Below are positions 43,909-53,742 of a DNA stretch of 64,000 bases, one piece after another. The translations under genes were made by a program, and so were the position numbers. Position 1 is the stretch's first letter. Every line of letters starts with the position of its first letter. This DNA comes from Echinicola rosea (GTDB lineage: Bacteria; Bacteroidota; Bacteroidia; Cytophagales; Cyclobacteriaceae). The DNA lies in assembly GCF_005281475.1 (NCBI RefSeq), contig NZ_CP040106.1, positions 1,741,501 to 1,805,500 of the forward strand, given 5' to 3'. Below the pieces are notes generated by a model, which saw only the letters and a list, made by a program, of their open reading frames with translations, was not told where the DNA came from and did no database searches.

Positions 43909-43924
43909 AGTACAGCACAAGGAT
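43909..43924 (+). promoter_or_regulatory. TACAGCACA motif upstream of SusC (PUL 2)
   Basis: agtacagcacaaggat, about 140 bases before the SusC start at 44052; see 23044 and 40268. Confidence 0.45.
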
Positions 43925-44051
43925 ATTTTTAGCCAAGGGTACATTCGTCTTCAGCTTGCCCATATCGGGCTAAGTAGTGATTTGAGATTCACATGCGCAG
44001 GAAGTGTCCGTTTTCTGCGGAGTTCGAAACGTTTTTAATCAAAAACATACA

Positions 44052-47000
44052 ATGAAAAAAAAGCAAACCCCAAAAAACCGCATTGACCCCAAAAAGTGGG
44101 CGTTGATGGCAATGGCTTTAGGAGCTGTGGGAGTGAGTGGAGCGTGGTCGTCCCATGCCCTAGCTTCCAGTGCTTCAAGGAGCCTGGAGATGAGCGTTGA
44201 TCAGATGGATAAGACCATCACGGGAACAGTGACCGCTGCGGCTACTGGAGAAACCCTTCCTGGTGTCAATATCCTGATCAAAGGTACTGGTTCTGGTACA
44301 GTGACAGACTTGGACGGTAAATTTACGTTAGAAGTCCCAAGCGATGAGACCGTGTTGGTGGTGAGCTCCATCGGGTATGTAAAACAAGAGATTACCGTGG
44401 GTTCACGTACATCGATCGACATCGCCATGGAGGAGGATCTCCAGCAATTGGGCGAAGTGGTCGTGGTGGGCTATGGTACCCAAAAGAAGAGTGACATTAC
44501 CGGAGCCATCTCGCAGGTATCTTCAGAAGAATTAGAGGCGACTCCTATCCAAAATGCCCTCCAAGGGATCCAAGGTCGGGCTGCAGGTGTGGATATCGCT
44601 AGCAACGCCCGTCCTGGAGAAGTAGGATCGATCCGGATTCGTGGTAGCCGTTCCATTGCAGGTGGCAATGACCCCTTGTATGTATTGGATGGTGTGCCTT
44701 TGCAATCCGGGGGCATTGAAATGCTCAACCCCAATGATATAGAATCCATTGAGGTGCTTAAAGATGCCTCTGCATCGGCCATTTATGGTTCGCGTGCAGC
44801 GAACGGCGTAGTGCTGATTACGACCAAAAAAGGAAAAGACGGTCGTGCTCAAATCAACTTTGATGCTTCCACGATGGTGCAAAGCCTCAGGAATTTGGCA
44901 GATTATTATGATGCTGCAGGCTATGCCAATTACCGTAGGGATGCTGCGAGAGGCGCTGGTGCTTACAGCACCGCATACCCAAATCCCGAAGATGATTATG
45001 ACTTTTTTGGAGCCGATGCCACAGCATGGAACAATATTGCCAATGGCTATGACTGGGTGGACAGGGAAAACCTGATTCCTGCCATGCGTCCAACTACTGC
45101 TGCTGAGCAGGAAATGTGGGGTGTTTCGGAAGTCCCTGCCTATGATCCTAGCAGACTGCAAACGACTGATTGGACTGATTATGTGGAGCAGACGGGAATT
45201 ACCCAGAATTATAACCTTAGCTCAAACTGGGGTAATGAGAAAACCAAAGCATTTATCTCCGGAGGATACTTGGATCAGTCCGGCACCAATGTAGGCCAAG
45301 ATTATAAGCGATACAATGCACTGGTAAACTTGGAAATCCAAGCAGTGGACTGGCTAAAGCTTGGCGGTTCTATTAACGCCAGTTACAGCATCCAGAATTA
45401 TGGATATTCTGCCGGTGGGTCCCGTGGGAGCAGGACCATTTATGAAGCAGCATTGGGTCAGTTGCCATATGCCAAACCCTATGATGCCAATGGCAATTAC
45501 ATCTTTAACCCGGGAGGAGATCCAAATATCGTCAATCCGATCCAGGATGGTGAGTATGTGATCAATGAGCGAACCACTTTGCGGGCATTCGGTAGCTTCT
45601 TTGCGGAGGCAAAATTGGCCGAAGGCTTAAGGGTAAAAACCATCTTCGGGCCGGATATCAGAAACTACCGAAATGGACAATTCCAGGCGGCGCAGTCCAG
45701 TTTACGAGGAGGGGGATCCGCATCTTCCACCAATTACGCCAGACTGAGCCAGAGCCAAGCATTTTCTTGGACTTGGGAGAATCTGGTGTACTATGACAAG
45801 ACTTTTGGCGACCATACCTTAAACGCCACCTTCTTGCAGAGTTCTTCTTACTGGAAGAGTGAAAATTCCGACATGACCGCCTCTGACCTGCCTTATGACA
45901 GTCAGTTGTGGTACAATTTAGGTTCTACAAACCGCGGATCATTGGATGGTTGGGGATCAGGATTTTCCCAATATACCTTGATGTCCTATATGGCCAGGTT
46001 CAATTATTCTTATAAAGACCGTTACCTGCTGACGTTAACAGGCCGTTCAGATGGAGCATCGGTACTCAGTGAAGGGAATAAATGGGATTTCTTCCCTTCG
46101 TTCTCCTTGGGTTGGAAGATCCATGATGAAGCATTTATGAGCGACGTCGATTGGGTGAACCAATTGAAATTGCGAATCGGTATGGGTACCGTAGGTAATC
46201 AGGCCGTAGCACCATACAATACCGCTGGTGGTTTGGTTCAGGTTCCTTATGTTTTTGGCAGCGATCCTGCCAATGGCTATGTGACCGGAAATCCAAAAGG
46301 TTCTTCTCAGGGAGCACTGCCAAACAGAAACCTTGGATGGGAAAAGACCAGACAATGGAACTTTGGATTGGATTTTGGGCTGTGGAGAGACCGCCTTTAC
46401 GGTAGTATCGAATACTATAATGCTGATACATATGACCTGCTTTTGGACAAGACGCCAAACTCTGTAACGGGATACAGCAATATCACCGTCAATGCCGGTA
46501 AAACACGTAACAAAGGCGTGGAGCTGACACTATCCTCAGTCAATATCGACAAGAATGATTTTAGCTGGATTACGGATTTCACTTTTTCCAGTAACCGCAC
46601 CGAAATCGTGGAGCTGGAAAATGGCGCAGTGGATGATGTAAACAACCAGTGGTTTATCGGCCGGCCCATCAGTGTTTTCTATGACTACAACAAAATCGGT
46701 ATTTGGCAGCAAGCTGATGCTGATCTGCTCGCCCAGTACAGCGAAAATGGTTCTGATTACGAGCCCGGAGATATCCGCGTCCAGGATGTGAATGGCGATA
46801 ACAGAATCGATCCTAACAATGACCGGGTAATTCTTGGTCAGACCGCACCAAAATGGACAGGTGGTATCACCAATACCTTTAATTATAAAAACTTCGAGTT
46901 GTCTGCCTTTGTCTATGCCCGATGGGGCAATTTGGTCCAAGGTGGTGCAGTGGATATGTCCGGTAGGTACGCTTCCAGAATCATCGACTACTGGACACCG

Positions 47001-47318
47001 ACCAATCCTACCAACGCCTATCCGAGGGCCGATTACAATAACGGTGGCCAGCCGATACACTACAGTGCGATGAATTACCAAGATGGATCATTTGTAAAAG
47101 TCCGCTTTATCTCATTGGGCTATACCTTCCCACAGGACATTATTGGGAAATGGGGCATGAGCAACCTGAAGCTGTACACGCAGGTACAGAATCCATTCCT
47201 ATATTCCAAAACGGATTTTCTGGATCCGGACAGCAGCTATCAAATCGGCGGTTCCAACCCAAGTGCATCAAGTCTTACGACAAGGAGTTTTGTATTTGGT
47301 CTGAACTTGACTTTCTAA
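44052..47318 (+). CDS. SusC/RagA-type TonB-dependent transporter (PUL 2)
   Basis: About 1088 residues from the ATG at 44052 (MKKKQTPKNRIDPKKWALMA); an in-frame ATG at 44004 adds 16 unlikely residues. Signal segment, then a CarboxypepD-regulatory-like domain (ITGTVTAAATGETLPGVNILIKG). A TonB-dependent plug (GEVVVVGYGTQKKSD, YVLDGVPL, DASASAIYGSRAANGVVLI) and a C-terminal barrel follow, ending SFVFGLNLTF. Outer-membrane importer of pectic oligosaccharides, by context. SusD follows 20 bases later. Confidence 0.95.
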   Translation: MKKKQTPKNRIDPKKWALMAMALGAVGVSGAWSSHALASSASRSLEMSVDQMDKTITGTVTAAATGETLPGVNILIKGTGSGTVTDLDGKFTLEVPSDETVLVVSSIGYVKQEITVGSRTSIDIAMEEDLQQLGEVVVVGYGTQKKSDITGAISQVSSEELEATPIQNALQGIQGRAAGVDIASNARPGEVGSIRIRGSRSIAGGNDPLYVLDGVPLQSGGIEMLNPNDIESIEVLKDASASAIYGSRAANGVVLITTKKGKDGRAQINFDASTMVQSLRNLADYYDAAGYANYRRDAARGAGAYSTAYPNPEDDYDFFGADATAWNNIANGYDWVDRENLIPAMRPTTAAEQEMWGVSEVPAYDPSRLQTTDWTDYVEQTGITQNYNLSSNWGNEKTKAFISGGYLDQSGTNVGQDYKRYNALVNLEIQAVDWLKLGGSINASYSIQNYGYSAGGSRGSRTIYEAALGQLPYAKPYDANGNYIFNPGGDPNIVNPIQDGEYVINERTTLRAFGSFFAEAKLAEGLRVKTIFGPDIRNYRNGQFQAAQSSLRGGGSASSTNYARLSQSQAFSWTWENLVYYDKTFGDHTLNATFLQSSSYWKSENSDMTASDLPYDSQLWYNLGSTNRGSLDGWGSGFSQYTLMSYMARFNYSYKDRYLLTLTGRSDGASVLSEGNKWDFFPSFSLGWKIHDEAFMSDVDWVNQLKLRIGMGTVGNQAVAPYNTAGGLVQVPYVFGSDPANGYVTGNPKGSSQGALPNRNLGWEKTRQWNFGLDFGLWRDRLYGSIEYYNADTYDLLLDKTPNSVTGYSNITVNAGKTRNKGVELTLSSVNIDKNDFSWITDFTFSSNRTEIVELENGAVDDVNNQWFIGRPISVFYDYNKIGIWQQADADLLAQYSENGSDYEPGDIRVQDVNGDNRIDPNNDRVILGQTAPKWTGGITNTFNYKNFELSAFVYARWGNLVQGGAVDMSGRYASRIIDYWTPTNPTNAYPRADYNNGGQPIHYSAMNYQDGSFVKVRFISLGYTFPQDIIGKWGMSNLKLYTQVQNPFLYSKTDFLDPDSSYQIGGSNPSASSLTTRSFVFGLNLTF

Positions 47319-47338
47319 ACCCCTAAAACCTGAACATT

Positions 47339-49207
47339 ATGAAAAAGAATATCTTAATCATAGCATTGGCAGCCGGTAGCCTTTTCTCTTGCCAGGATTT
47401 CCTGCAGGAGGAGATGGTCGCTACCCTGACCCAAGAGCGGTATAACTCTCCGGAAGGAATTGAGGAATTGGTGAACGGCGCCTATGAAGGCCTTCGCTTT
47501 CACCATAACTACGAATGGTCCTACGCCCTGACCAACTACGGCACGGATGAATTTACCAATGGTGGTGGTGTAAACCACGTGATGTACAACACATACACTG
47601 GATTGCTCAATCCAGCAGAGAGCATGGACCTAAGGCCTCTATGGGACAATATGTACGCACAGATCAACGTGTGTAATATCGGCATTCAAAATATCCCAGA
47701 GGTATTTTCCGATCCCAATTCGGCCACTACCCGTGATACCCGCTTGGGCGAAGTGTTGTTTCTAAGGGGCTTCAATTACCTGAAGCTGGTAGAGCAATTT
47801 GGAGCAGTACCGATGAAGCTGACCCCTACGGAAGGAGACGAGGCCAATTTTCCCCGTGCCACCGTGGCCGAAAATATGGCGCAGATCATCAGTGACCTGA
47901 GAAGGGCCGAGCAGCTATTGCCACCTACGGCTTCGCAGGTGGGGAGGATTACTCAATCTGCCGCCCAGCATTTCCTGGCCAAAGCCTATCTGTTCAGGGC
48001 CAGTGAGCGAAATGCCGACATTGCCCAAGCCAATGATTTGGACAGCGCGGCCTATTTTGCTGACGAGGTGATCAATAATTCCGGCAGGTCTTTGGCGCCA
48101 GATTATCAGGATATCTTCGAATATACTGCTGTAAATGGGCCAAACGAAAGCTTGTCAGAGATCATCCTTTCTTCCCAATTTGATAATAACCAAGCATTGT
48201 TGGGAAGGTATGGAAACCAGACGCACATGTACTTCCTGTCCATTTACCGTAACTTCCCCGGCATGACCAGGGATTTGGAGAATGGACGGGAGTTTGACCG
48301 GTTGAAGCCTACTGATTTTGCCTTGGACAATTTTGACCGAGTGAATGACTCCAGGTTTTACAAGAGCATCAAGACGGCTTACATAGCCTCTCAAAGCAGC
48401 GATAACATTCCTGAATGGTCAGCAGAAAATGCTCCAAGTCCTGACTTGGTAGGGCAGCCAAAATTTGCGGAGGGAGATACCGCAATCATTTATTTGGTGA
48501 ATGAGGCCGACGATCAGCGTTTTACCGAGGATCATAAGGATACTTTTGCTCCTTTGATGCTGGTAAGGAATACACCTGATGGAACGGATTGGGGATTGAG
48601 CACCTATCCTTCCTTATCTAAATACCTCGACCCTTTCCGTACCAATTTCAACGATGCCAAAGGTACGCGGGACGGTATTCTGGCGAGACTTTCCGATACG
48701 TATTTGATCGCTGCAGAAGCCTATGGCCGCATGGAAAATTATGGCCAGGCCCTCCAGTATATCAATGAAGTGCGTGAAAGGGCCGCCTATCAGGAAGGTG
48801 AAGACAGGGGCAGGGTGTACCACCTTGCCGAGCAGGTGCCTTACGATGAGAATAGCAGCACTGCCGCTGATATGACAGTTACCGAGGCGGTATTTACCCC
48901 AGGTACTTCGGAAGCAGCCACAGAGATCTATCCTGAGGGTGTAGCCTCTAAGGCAGACATGTTTGTGCATTTTATCCTCAATGAGCGTGCGAGAGAACTT
49001 CTGGGGGAATTTCATCGGTGGGTGGACCTTTCCCGTACCGGTACTTTGCTGCAGCGTGCTCGGGCATTTAATCCAGAAGCAGCAGCCAATATTGCAGAAC
49101 GGCATATTCTGAGACCTATTCCGCAAAGTTACTTGGATGCGCTCATCATCGATGGGCAGCCATTGACGGCAGCTGAAAAAGATGCCATACAAAACCCAGG
49201 ATACTAA
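47339..49207 (+). CDS. SusD/RagB-type surface glycan-binding lipoprotein (PUL 2)
   Basis: 622 residues, longer than typical 500-550. Lipobox LFSCQDF. SusD signatures include LRALYY-like [35 protein letters not shown] and the terminal [25 protein letters not shown] and [12 protein letters not shown]...NPGY. Partner of the preceding SusC for binding and uptake of glycan. Confidence 0.95.
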   Translation: MKKNILIIALAAGSLFSCQDFLQEEMVATLTQERYNSPEGIEELVNGAYEGLRFHHNYEWSYALTNYGTDEFTNGGGVNHVMYNTYTGLLNPAESMDLRPLWDNMYAQINVCNIGIQNIPEVFSDPNSATTRDTRLGEVLFLRGFNYLKLVEQFGAVPMKLTPTEGDEANFPRATVAENMAQIISDLRRAEQLLPPTASQVGRITQSAAQHFLAKAYLFRASERNADIAQANDLDSAAYFADEVINNSGRSLAPDYQDIFEYTAVNGPNESLSEIILSSQFDNNQALLGRYGNQTHMYFLSIYRNFPGMTRDLENGREFDRLKPTDFALDNFDRVNDSRFYKSIKTAYIASQSSDNIPEWSAENAPSPDLVGQPKFAEGDTAIIYLVNEADDQRFTEDHKDTFAPLMLVRNTPDGTDWGLSTYPSLSKYLDPFRTNFNDAKGTRDGILARLSDTYLIAAEAYGRMENYGQALQYINEVRERAAYQEGEDRGRVYHLAEQVPYDENSSTAADMTVTEAVFTPGTSEAATEIYPEGVASKADMFVHFILNERARELLGEFHRWVDLSRTGTLLQRARAFNPEAAANIAERHILRPIPQSYLDALIIDGQPLTAAEKDAIQNPGY

Positions 49208-49263
49208 GCCACCATTCAATGCCGTTTAGTTAAGGGGATTTCCTTCTTTTCATATACCTAAAA

Positions 49264-49431
49264 ACCTCAGTTCGATTATAAAATCGTCACTGCGAGGCTC
49301 AGAGGGAGATATGAGGGGTGGAAGCCGTGGCAGCTCGCCGCGGCGAGTTGCCACACCCTTTTCCAACCCACATCCTCCTTAAAAGGGTTCGCTATGACGC
49401 TTTTAATACAAAAATTAAGTCGAGCTCAGGT
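49264..49431 (+). repeat. MITE-A copy 3
   Basis: Flanked by exact 5-bp direct repeats taaaa (49259-49263 and 49432-49436). Same ends and central palindrome as copy 2. It lies 56 bases after the SusD stop. Confidence 0.88.
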
Positions 49432-49600
49432 TAAAAGTCCTTTTTTTGATTGACTTTGACTGGGGAAGCCTGATCATCCTGGAAAACAGGCATACCAAGG
49501 GCCAGAATAAGAAAGCTAATTATAAGTATCCGCTTTCTTTAATAAGATTTATGCTCACATTATTGTGGAGATATATAAAGGCAAATCCATGATTTGATCC

Positions 49601-49635
49601 AATAAAGCCAACTCGTTACTAGGGTTGGCTTTATT
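49601..49635. terminator. Bidirectional terminator-like hairpin
   Basis: Perfect 11-bp stem aataaagccaa/ttggctttatt between the SusD gene and the convergent gene ending at 49670. Confidence 0.65.
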
Positions 49636-49669
49636 ATTTGATCTGTGGCGCAATGTTCAAGTCAATTGC

Positions 49670-50065
49670 TCATTTTTCTTGTTTGACCAAGGGATGTCTA
49701 AACATTAACCAACCAAAAAGAAGGGCAAAGATCACGTAGATGATGGTGGCAGCAATTAACAAAGAAGAGGAAGTTGTTTTTAAGATCACGGTTTTCAGGA
49801 GGGGCAGCCCGCCAATCATAAAGTGAGAGAAATTGGCCAAAACCAAAGGCCGGTTGTAAATACCACCTATGAGGCTGTTTTTTTGGGTCCAGTTCAGAAT
49901 GGCAAATCCAATATACATGGCTCCCATCACTTGCGACAATAGCGTGGTGTGGGAGGCATTGTCAGGGACTATCTGCATGGTCAGTTCATGGGGGAAAAAG
50001 GTGAATCCTACGCCCATGGCCAGCATAAAAATAGCACTTCCGGTGGCGATAAATTTAGTCGTCAT
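49670..50065 (-). CDS. Small four-segment membrane protein
   Basis: About 131 residues starting MTTKFIATGSAIF; an in-frame ATG nine codons upstream is possible, but AAAGGAAAA lies just before 50065. Four hydrophobic segments are visible (near 5-25, 45-60, 75-95, 100-120). No motif. I do not recognise the family; DUF4345-like or other small membrane families are possible. Confidence 0.6.
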   Translation of the reverse strand: MTTKFIATGSAIFMLAMGVGFTFFPHELTMQIVPDNASHTTLLSQVMGAMYIGFAILNWTQKNSLIGGIYNRPLVLANFSHFMIGGLPLLKTVILKTTSSSLLIAATIIYVIFALLFGWLMFRHPLVKQEK

Positions 50066-50289
50066 TTTTTCCTTTATTGAGTGGCGAGCCAAAAGATAAT
50101 AAAACAGCGATAAGTTAAAAAATCCAAATTGAATTTGTCCATGATCTCCGGATATCAGTTTGAAATGATTGTTAGGTGTGAAGCTACTGAAAATGGAGAA
50201 GGGTTACCTTGTCCATGCTTAGATTACTGTTCAGCATGAATCAGAACACTTTTCAGGGGCTTTGATATTATCTTTGTTTAAGCATTAAG

Positions 50290-50314
50290 CGGACAGCTTG
50301 CTGTCTGTTTTTTT
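50290..50314 (+). terminator. Orphan terminator upstream of GH28
   Basis: Stem gacag/ctgtc with loop cttg and outer pairs, followed by seven T. No upstream plus-strand gene, so a small RNA or leader attenuator is possible. Confidence 0.7.
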
Positions 50315-50353
50315 CCAAGCTAACGAATGTGTTAATACAAATGGGTTTATTTT

Positions 50354-50388
50354 AACGTTTGAAATAGGAGTGTTTTGAACGTTTGAAA
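50354..50388 (+). promoter_or_regulatory. Direct repeat AACGTTTGAAA upstream of GH28
   Basis: Two identical 11-mers (50354-50364 and 50378-50388), 24 bases apart, also found at 23016-23026 in the palindrome upstream of SusC of PUL 1. Likely binding site for a PUL regulator. Confidence 0.55.
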
Positions 50389-50389
50389 G

Positions 50390-50415
50390 CCCCGGAATCT
50401 TCTCCGGGGTTTTTT
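50390..50415 (+). terminator. Second hairpin plus T run before GH28
   Basis: Stem ccccgga/tccgggg followed by six T, ending 28 bases before the GH28 start. It could stop a leader transcript. Confidence 0.75.
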
Positions 50416-50442
50416 GTTTTAGTTTTAATAATAAAAGCATAT

Positions 50443-51813
50443 ATGATGCATAAAGAAATCCCGGTATTCCTGTTGGCCATAATTTTGCTGGCCTCTTGCG
50501 ATCAAAAGAAGGTAGATGTTCCAATCAACGAGGTGTCTGTTGAGGCTCCTTTTGAAATGCCCATGATCAAGGTTCCTGATTTTAGTGATATACAACGATT
50601 TGTAATCACGGATTTTGGTGCTGAGGAAGATGATCAGCAAGCGACTACACAAGCTATTGTGGCGGCCATTTCTGCTGCAGTCGAGGCGGGTGGTGGTCGT
50701 ATAGTGATTCCCGCAGGAGAATGGCCAACTGGAAAGATCCACCTTAAAAGCAATATTAATCTACATCTTGAGGAGGGGGCTACACTATTGTTTTCCGAGG
50801 ATCCAAAAGATTATCTTCCAGCTGTAAAGACTACATGGGAAGGAATGGAGTGTTTTAACTATTCTCCGCTAATCTATGCATTTGATTGTGAGAATATTGC
50901 CATTACAGGTAAAGGTGAATTGAAGGCGAAAATGAATACGTGGAAATTATGGTTTGCCAGGCCTAAAGCTCACATGGAAAGTCTCAAGAGGCTTTATAAC
51001 TTGGCCGCAAAGGACGTGCCGGTAGAGGAGCGTGATTTTGTGAATGATTCCTCTAATTTTCGCCCTCAATTTATTCAGTTTAATCGCTGCGAAAAGGTAT
51101 TGTTGGAGGGGGTGAAGATTACCAATAGCCCTTTTTGGGTAATTCATCCTTTTATGTCAAAAGATGTGGTCATCAGGGACGTACAAGTCTTTGCCCATGG
51201 CCATAACAATGATGGGGTAGATCCAGAAATGAGCCAAAATATGCTGATCGAAAACTGTGTTTTTGATCAAGGTGACGATGCTATTGCGGTAAAATCAGGT
51301 AGAAACCAAGATGCATGGAGGCTGAACATGCCCACTAAAAATATCGTCATTAGAAATAGCTTGGTGAAGAATGGTCATCAGTTATTGGCTATTGGAAGTG
51401 AGCTTTCTGGTGGAGTAGAAAATGTATATATGGAAAATTGTGAAGTCGAGGAGGGAGCCAAGCTCAACCACTTGCTATATGTTAAAACAAATGAAAGAAG
51501 GGGAGGCTATGTCCGTAATGTTCATATGAAGAATATCCAATGCGGGAAAATTGATAAAGGGGTATTAGGTATTGAGACTGATGTGCTTTATCAATGGAGA
51601 GACTTGGTACCAACTTATGAGCGGAGGTTGACCCCAATTGAGAATATTTATATGGAAAACGTCCGAGCTGCTGATGTGGCGTTTGTTTCTCGCATAAAAG
51701 CTGATCCTGAAAGTCCCGTAGAGGTAGTCCAATTAAAAAATATACAAGTCGAATCAGTTCGTGACCAAAAAGTCATCAATGAAAATGTCAACGGCTTCTC
51801 TATGAAAGATTAA
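50443..51813 (+). CDS. GH28 polygalacturonase-like lipoprotein
   Basis: About 456 residues from the ATG at 50443 (MMHKEIPVFLLAIILLASCDQ, lipobox LLASC). The longer ORF start at 50383 would cross a terminator hairpin and is rejected. GH28 parallel beta-helix motifs: NNDGVDPEMS (first Asp), DQGDDAIAVKSG (catalytic Asp pair), NGHQLLAIGSE (GHG-like with His) and YVKTNERRGG (RxK-like). It hydrolyses galacturonic acid linkages of pectin; exo or rhamnogalacturonan specificity is not resolved. Confidence 0.9.
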   Translation: MMHKEIPVFLLAIILLASCDQKKVDVPINEVSVEAPFEMPMIKVPDFSDIQRFVITDFGAEEDDQQATTQAIVAAISAAVEAGGGRIVIPAGEWPTGKIHLKSNINLHLEEGATLLFSEDPKDYLPAVKTTWEGMECFNYSPLIYAFDCENIAITGKGELKAKMNTWKLWFARPKAHMESLKRLYNLAAKDVPVEERDFVNDSSNFRPQFIQFNRCEKVLLEGVKITNSPFWVIHPFMSKDVVIRDVQVFAHGHNNDGVDPEMSQNMLIENCVFDQGDDAIAVKSGRNQDAWRLNMPTKNIVIRNSLVKNGHQLLAIGSELSGGVENVYMENCEVEEGAKLNHLLYVKTNERRGGYVRNVHMKNIQCGKIDKGVLGIETDVLYQWRDLVPTYERRLTPIENIYMENVRAADVAFVSRIKADPESPVEVVQLKNIQVESVRDQKVINENVNGFSMKD

Positions 51814-51819
51814 AAACAT

Positions 51820-52707
51820 TTAAGCAAGCTTTTCCTGAAAGAAGTCAATTGTTCGTTTCCAAGCCAATGTGGCCGCCTCGGCATCATACCTAGGGGTGGT
51901 GTCATTGTGGAACCCATGGTTGGCATCAGGATAGGTATAAGCTTGATATTCTTTTCCATTGGCTTTTAGAGCCGTTTCGTATGCGGGCCAGCCGGCATTG
52001 ACCCGTGTGTCAAGTTCACCGAAATGTAGTAAAAGTGGAGCTTCGATCTGCGGTACCAGTTCCTCCGGCGGTTGGCTGCCATAAAAGGGGACTGCAGCCT
52101 TTAGATCAGGGACTTTTACGGCCATCATGTTTGATATCCATCCTCCAAAGCAAAACCCTACCACGCCGATTTTGCCACTGCATTTAGGATGTGCCTTCAG
52201 GTAGTCGAAGGCAGCAATGAAATCCTCCAGCATTTCATCACGGTCTCGTTTACGCTGCAATTCCCTGCCGTCATCATCATTGCCGGGATATCCTCCTAAG
52301 GGTGATAAGGCATCAGGAGCTATGCTGATAAAACCTGCTTTGGCAGCCCTTCTGCCCACATCGGCAATATACGGGTTCAGGCCCCTGTTTTCATGTACTA
52401 CGACTATGCCCGGAAGTTTATCGTCTGCATCTGCCGGTTGGGAGAGCTGGCCGGAGATGTCGCCACCGCCTTTTGGGGATGAGTAGGTCACCGTTTCGGT
52501 TTTTAGCGAGGGATCATTTTGCTTGATTTGGATATTGTCCCGGTAATTGGGCATCAAAAAGCTGGTCAGTGCACTTAGGCTAATTCCTCCTACAGCGTAA
52601 GCAGAAAGTTTCTCAATAAATTCGCGGCGATCGAGCTTATTATGGGCATATGCATCATATAGGTCAAATACTTCCTGTTTGATGTCTTTCTTGCGCAGCT
52701 TTTTCAT
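51820..52707 (-). CDS. Dienelactone hydrolase-family protein, Tat-like signal
   Basis: About 295 residues from MKKLRKKDIKQEVF (the 52764 start is less likely). A DRREFIEKLSAYAVGGISL segment is Tat-like. The hydrolase domain has HENRGLNPYI, the nucleophile GFCFGGW (Cys instead of Ser, as in dienelactone hydrolases), Asp in HFGELDTRVN and His in DANHGFHND. It may act on lactones or esters from pectin breakdown, or be general. Last of a minus-strand group, 195 bases after the NodB gene. Confidence 0.85.
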   Translation of the reverse strand: MKKLRKKDIKQEVFDLYDAYAHNKLDRREFIEKLSAYAVGGISLSALTSFLMPNYRDNIQIKQNDPSLKTETVTYSSPKGGGDISGQLSQPADADDKLPGIVVVHENRGLNPYIADVGRRAAKAGFISIAPDALSPLGGYPGNDDDGRELQRKRDRDEMLEDFIAAFDYLKAHPKCSGKIGVVGFCFGGWISNMMAVKVPDLKAAVPFYGSQPPEELVPQIEAPLLLHFGELDTRVNAGWPAYETALKANGKEYQAYTYPDANHGFHNDTTPRYDAEAATLAWKRTIDFFQEKLA

Positions 52708-52902
52708 AAAGGCAAAAGAGGTTGGTTGAAACTTGGTGAAGTGATGTTGGATTTTAGTAGTCAATAAGTTACATAAAAAACTCGTGACAAATCATAAAGC
52801 GGCAGAAAATGTAAGGTGTTAAATGTATTGCAGTAGCATGCTACCAAAAAAAACACTCCTGGCAGGCCCTGTTCATTGCCCCAAAAACCATGTCCTGCCG
52901 CC

Positions 52903-53706
52903 TCAATTCTTATACGGCTTGCTCAGGTCAATGGAAAGTGACTTCTTGGCTCTTTTGGGATGGATATACTGCTTTAAGTCTCGGAGGGAAATTACTTGGT
53001 ACTGGTTTTCTTTTAAGTATTTCAAGTATTTTTCAAAAAGGGGAATAGGTGTGTTTACCCATGGGTGTTCGAGGTCTGGCACACCATGAATCGTCAGGAC
53101 GACAATTTTCCCATCTTTGGCCTGGCCAAGTGCCGCCATGATTTCTTTCTCGTTTTCCGAAGTGGTAGCCCAACTCGGAATCAGAAAGGGATGATCGCTC
53201 AGTGGGTCATAGGCCCTTTTCCCGCCTGCCCTGGCGAATTCATATCCCCTTTCTTCCAGCACCTCAAAACACGTTTCACTGATGTCATAGGCAGGGTATG
53301 CAAAGCTTTTAGGGCTGGGGATTTCCAGGGAATCACAAGTGTCTTCAATATAACCGAGCTGGGCGATAGTTTGGGACCTGTCCAATTTGTCCATATGGGC
53401 ATGTGTGCGCGTATGGTTGGCCACTTCGAATCCCATTTTGTCCAGTGCGGCCATTTGTCTCCAATTCATGTATTTGGTACTGTCTGCAAAATTGGGAGGG
53501 AATTCGCATACAAAGAACGTCGCACCGAACCCATATTCTTGCAGCAAAGGAGCTACGACACTATAATGGCTGGCAGGGGCATCATCAAAAGTAAGGATGA
53601 CCAACTTGTCCGGGATGGGCTGTTTCAGGTTTTGGCCTTGTGCATGTGCGCACAAGGATACTATCATTGCAAAAAGTAGTACGGTTTTATCTAATGATTG
53701 TGTCAT
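52903..53706 (-). CDS. Secreted polysaccharide deacetylase (NodB-type)
   Basis: 267 residues with a signal peptide (VLLFAMIVSLCAHAQG). The NodB fold: TFDDAPASHY with the metal-binding Asp pair, HTRTHAHMD with the two His ligands, RAGGKRAYD and the IHGVPD segment. CE4 enzymes remove N- or O-acetyl groups from polysaccharides. Within the pectin group, 36 bases downstream of the CE7 gene. Confidence 0.85.
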   Translation of the reverse strand: MTQSLDKTVLLFAMIVSLCAHAQGQNLKQPIPDKLVILTFDDAPASHYSVVAPLLQEYGFGATFFVCEFPPNFADSTKYMNWRQMAALDKMGFEVANHTRTHAHMDKLDRSQTIAQLGYIEDTCDSLEIPSPKSFAYPAYDISETCFEVLEERGYEFARAGGKRAYDPLSDHPFLIPSWATTSENEKEIMAALGQAKDGKIVVLTIHGVPDLEHPWVNTPIPLFEKYLKYLKENQYQVISLRDLKQYIHPKRAKKSLSIDLSKPYKN

Positions 53707-53742
53707 GCTCTGATATGTTGAATTTTCTGACTACCGACCTTT

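Noticed and set aside
50383-50442. Longer start of GH28
   Set aside because: It would include a terminator and give a poor signal sequence; the lipoprotein signal begins at 50443.
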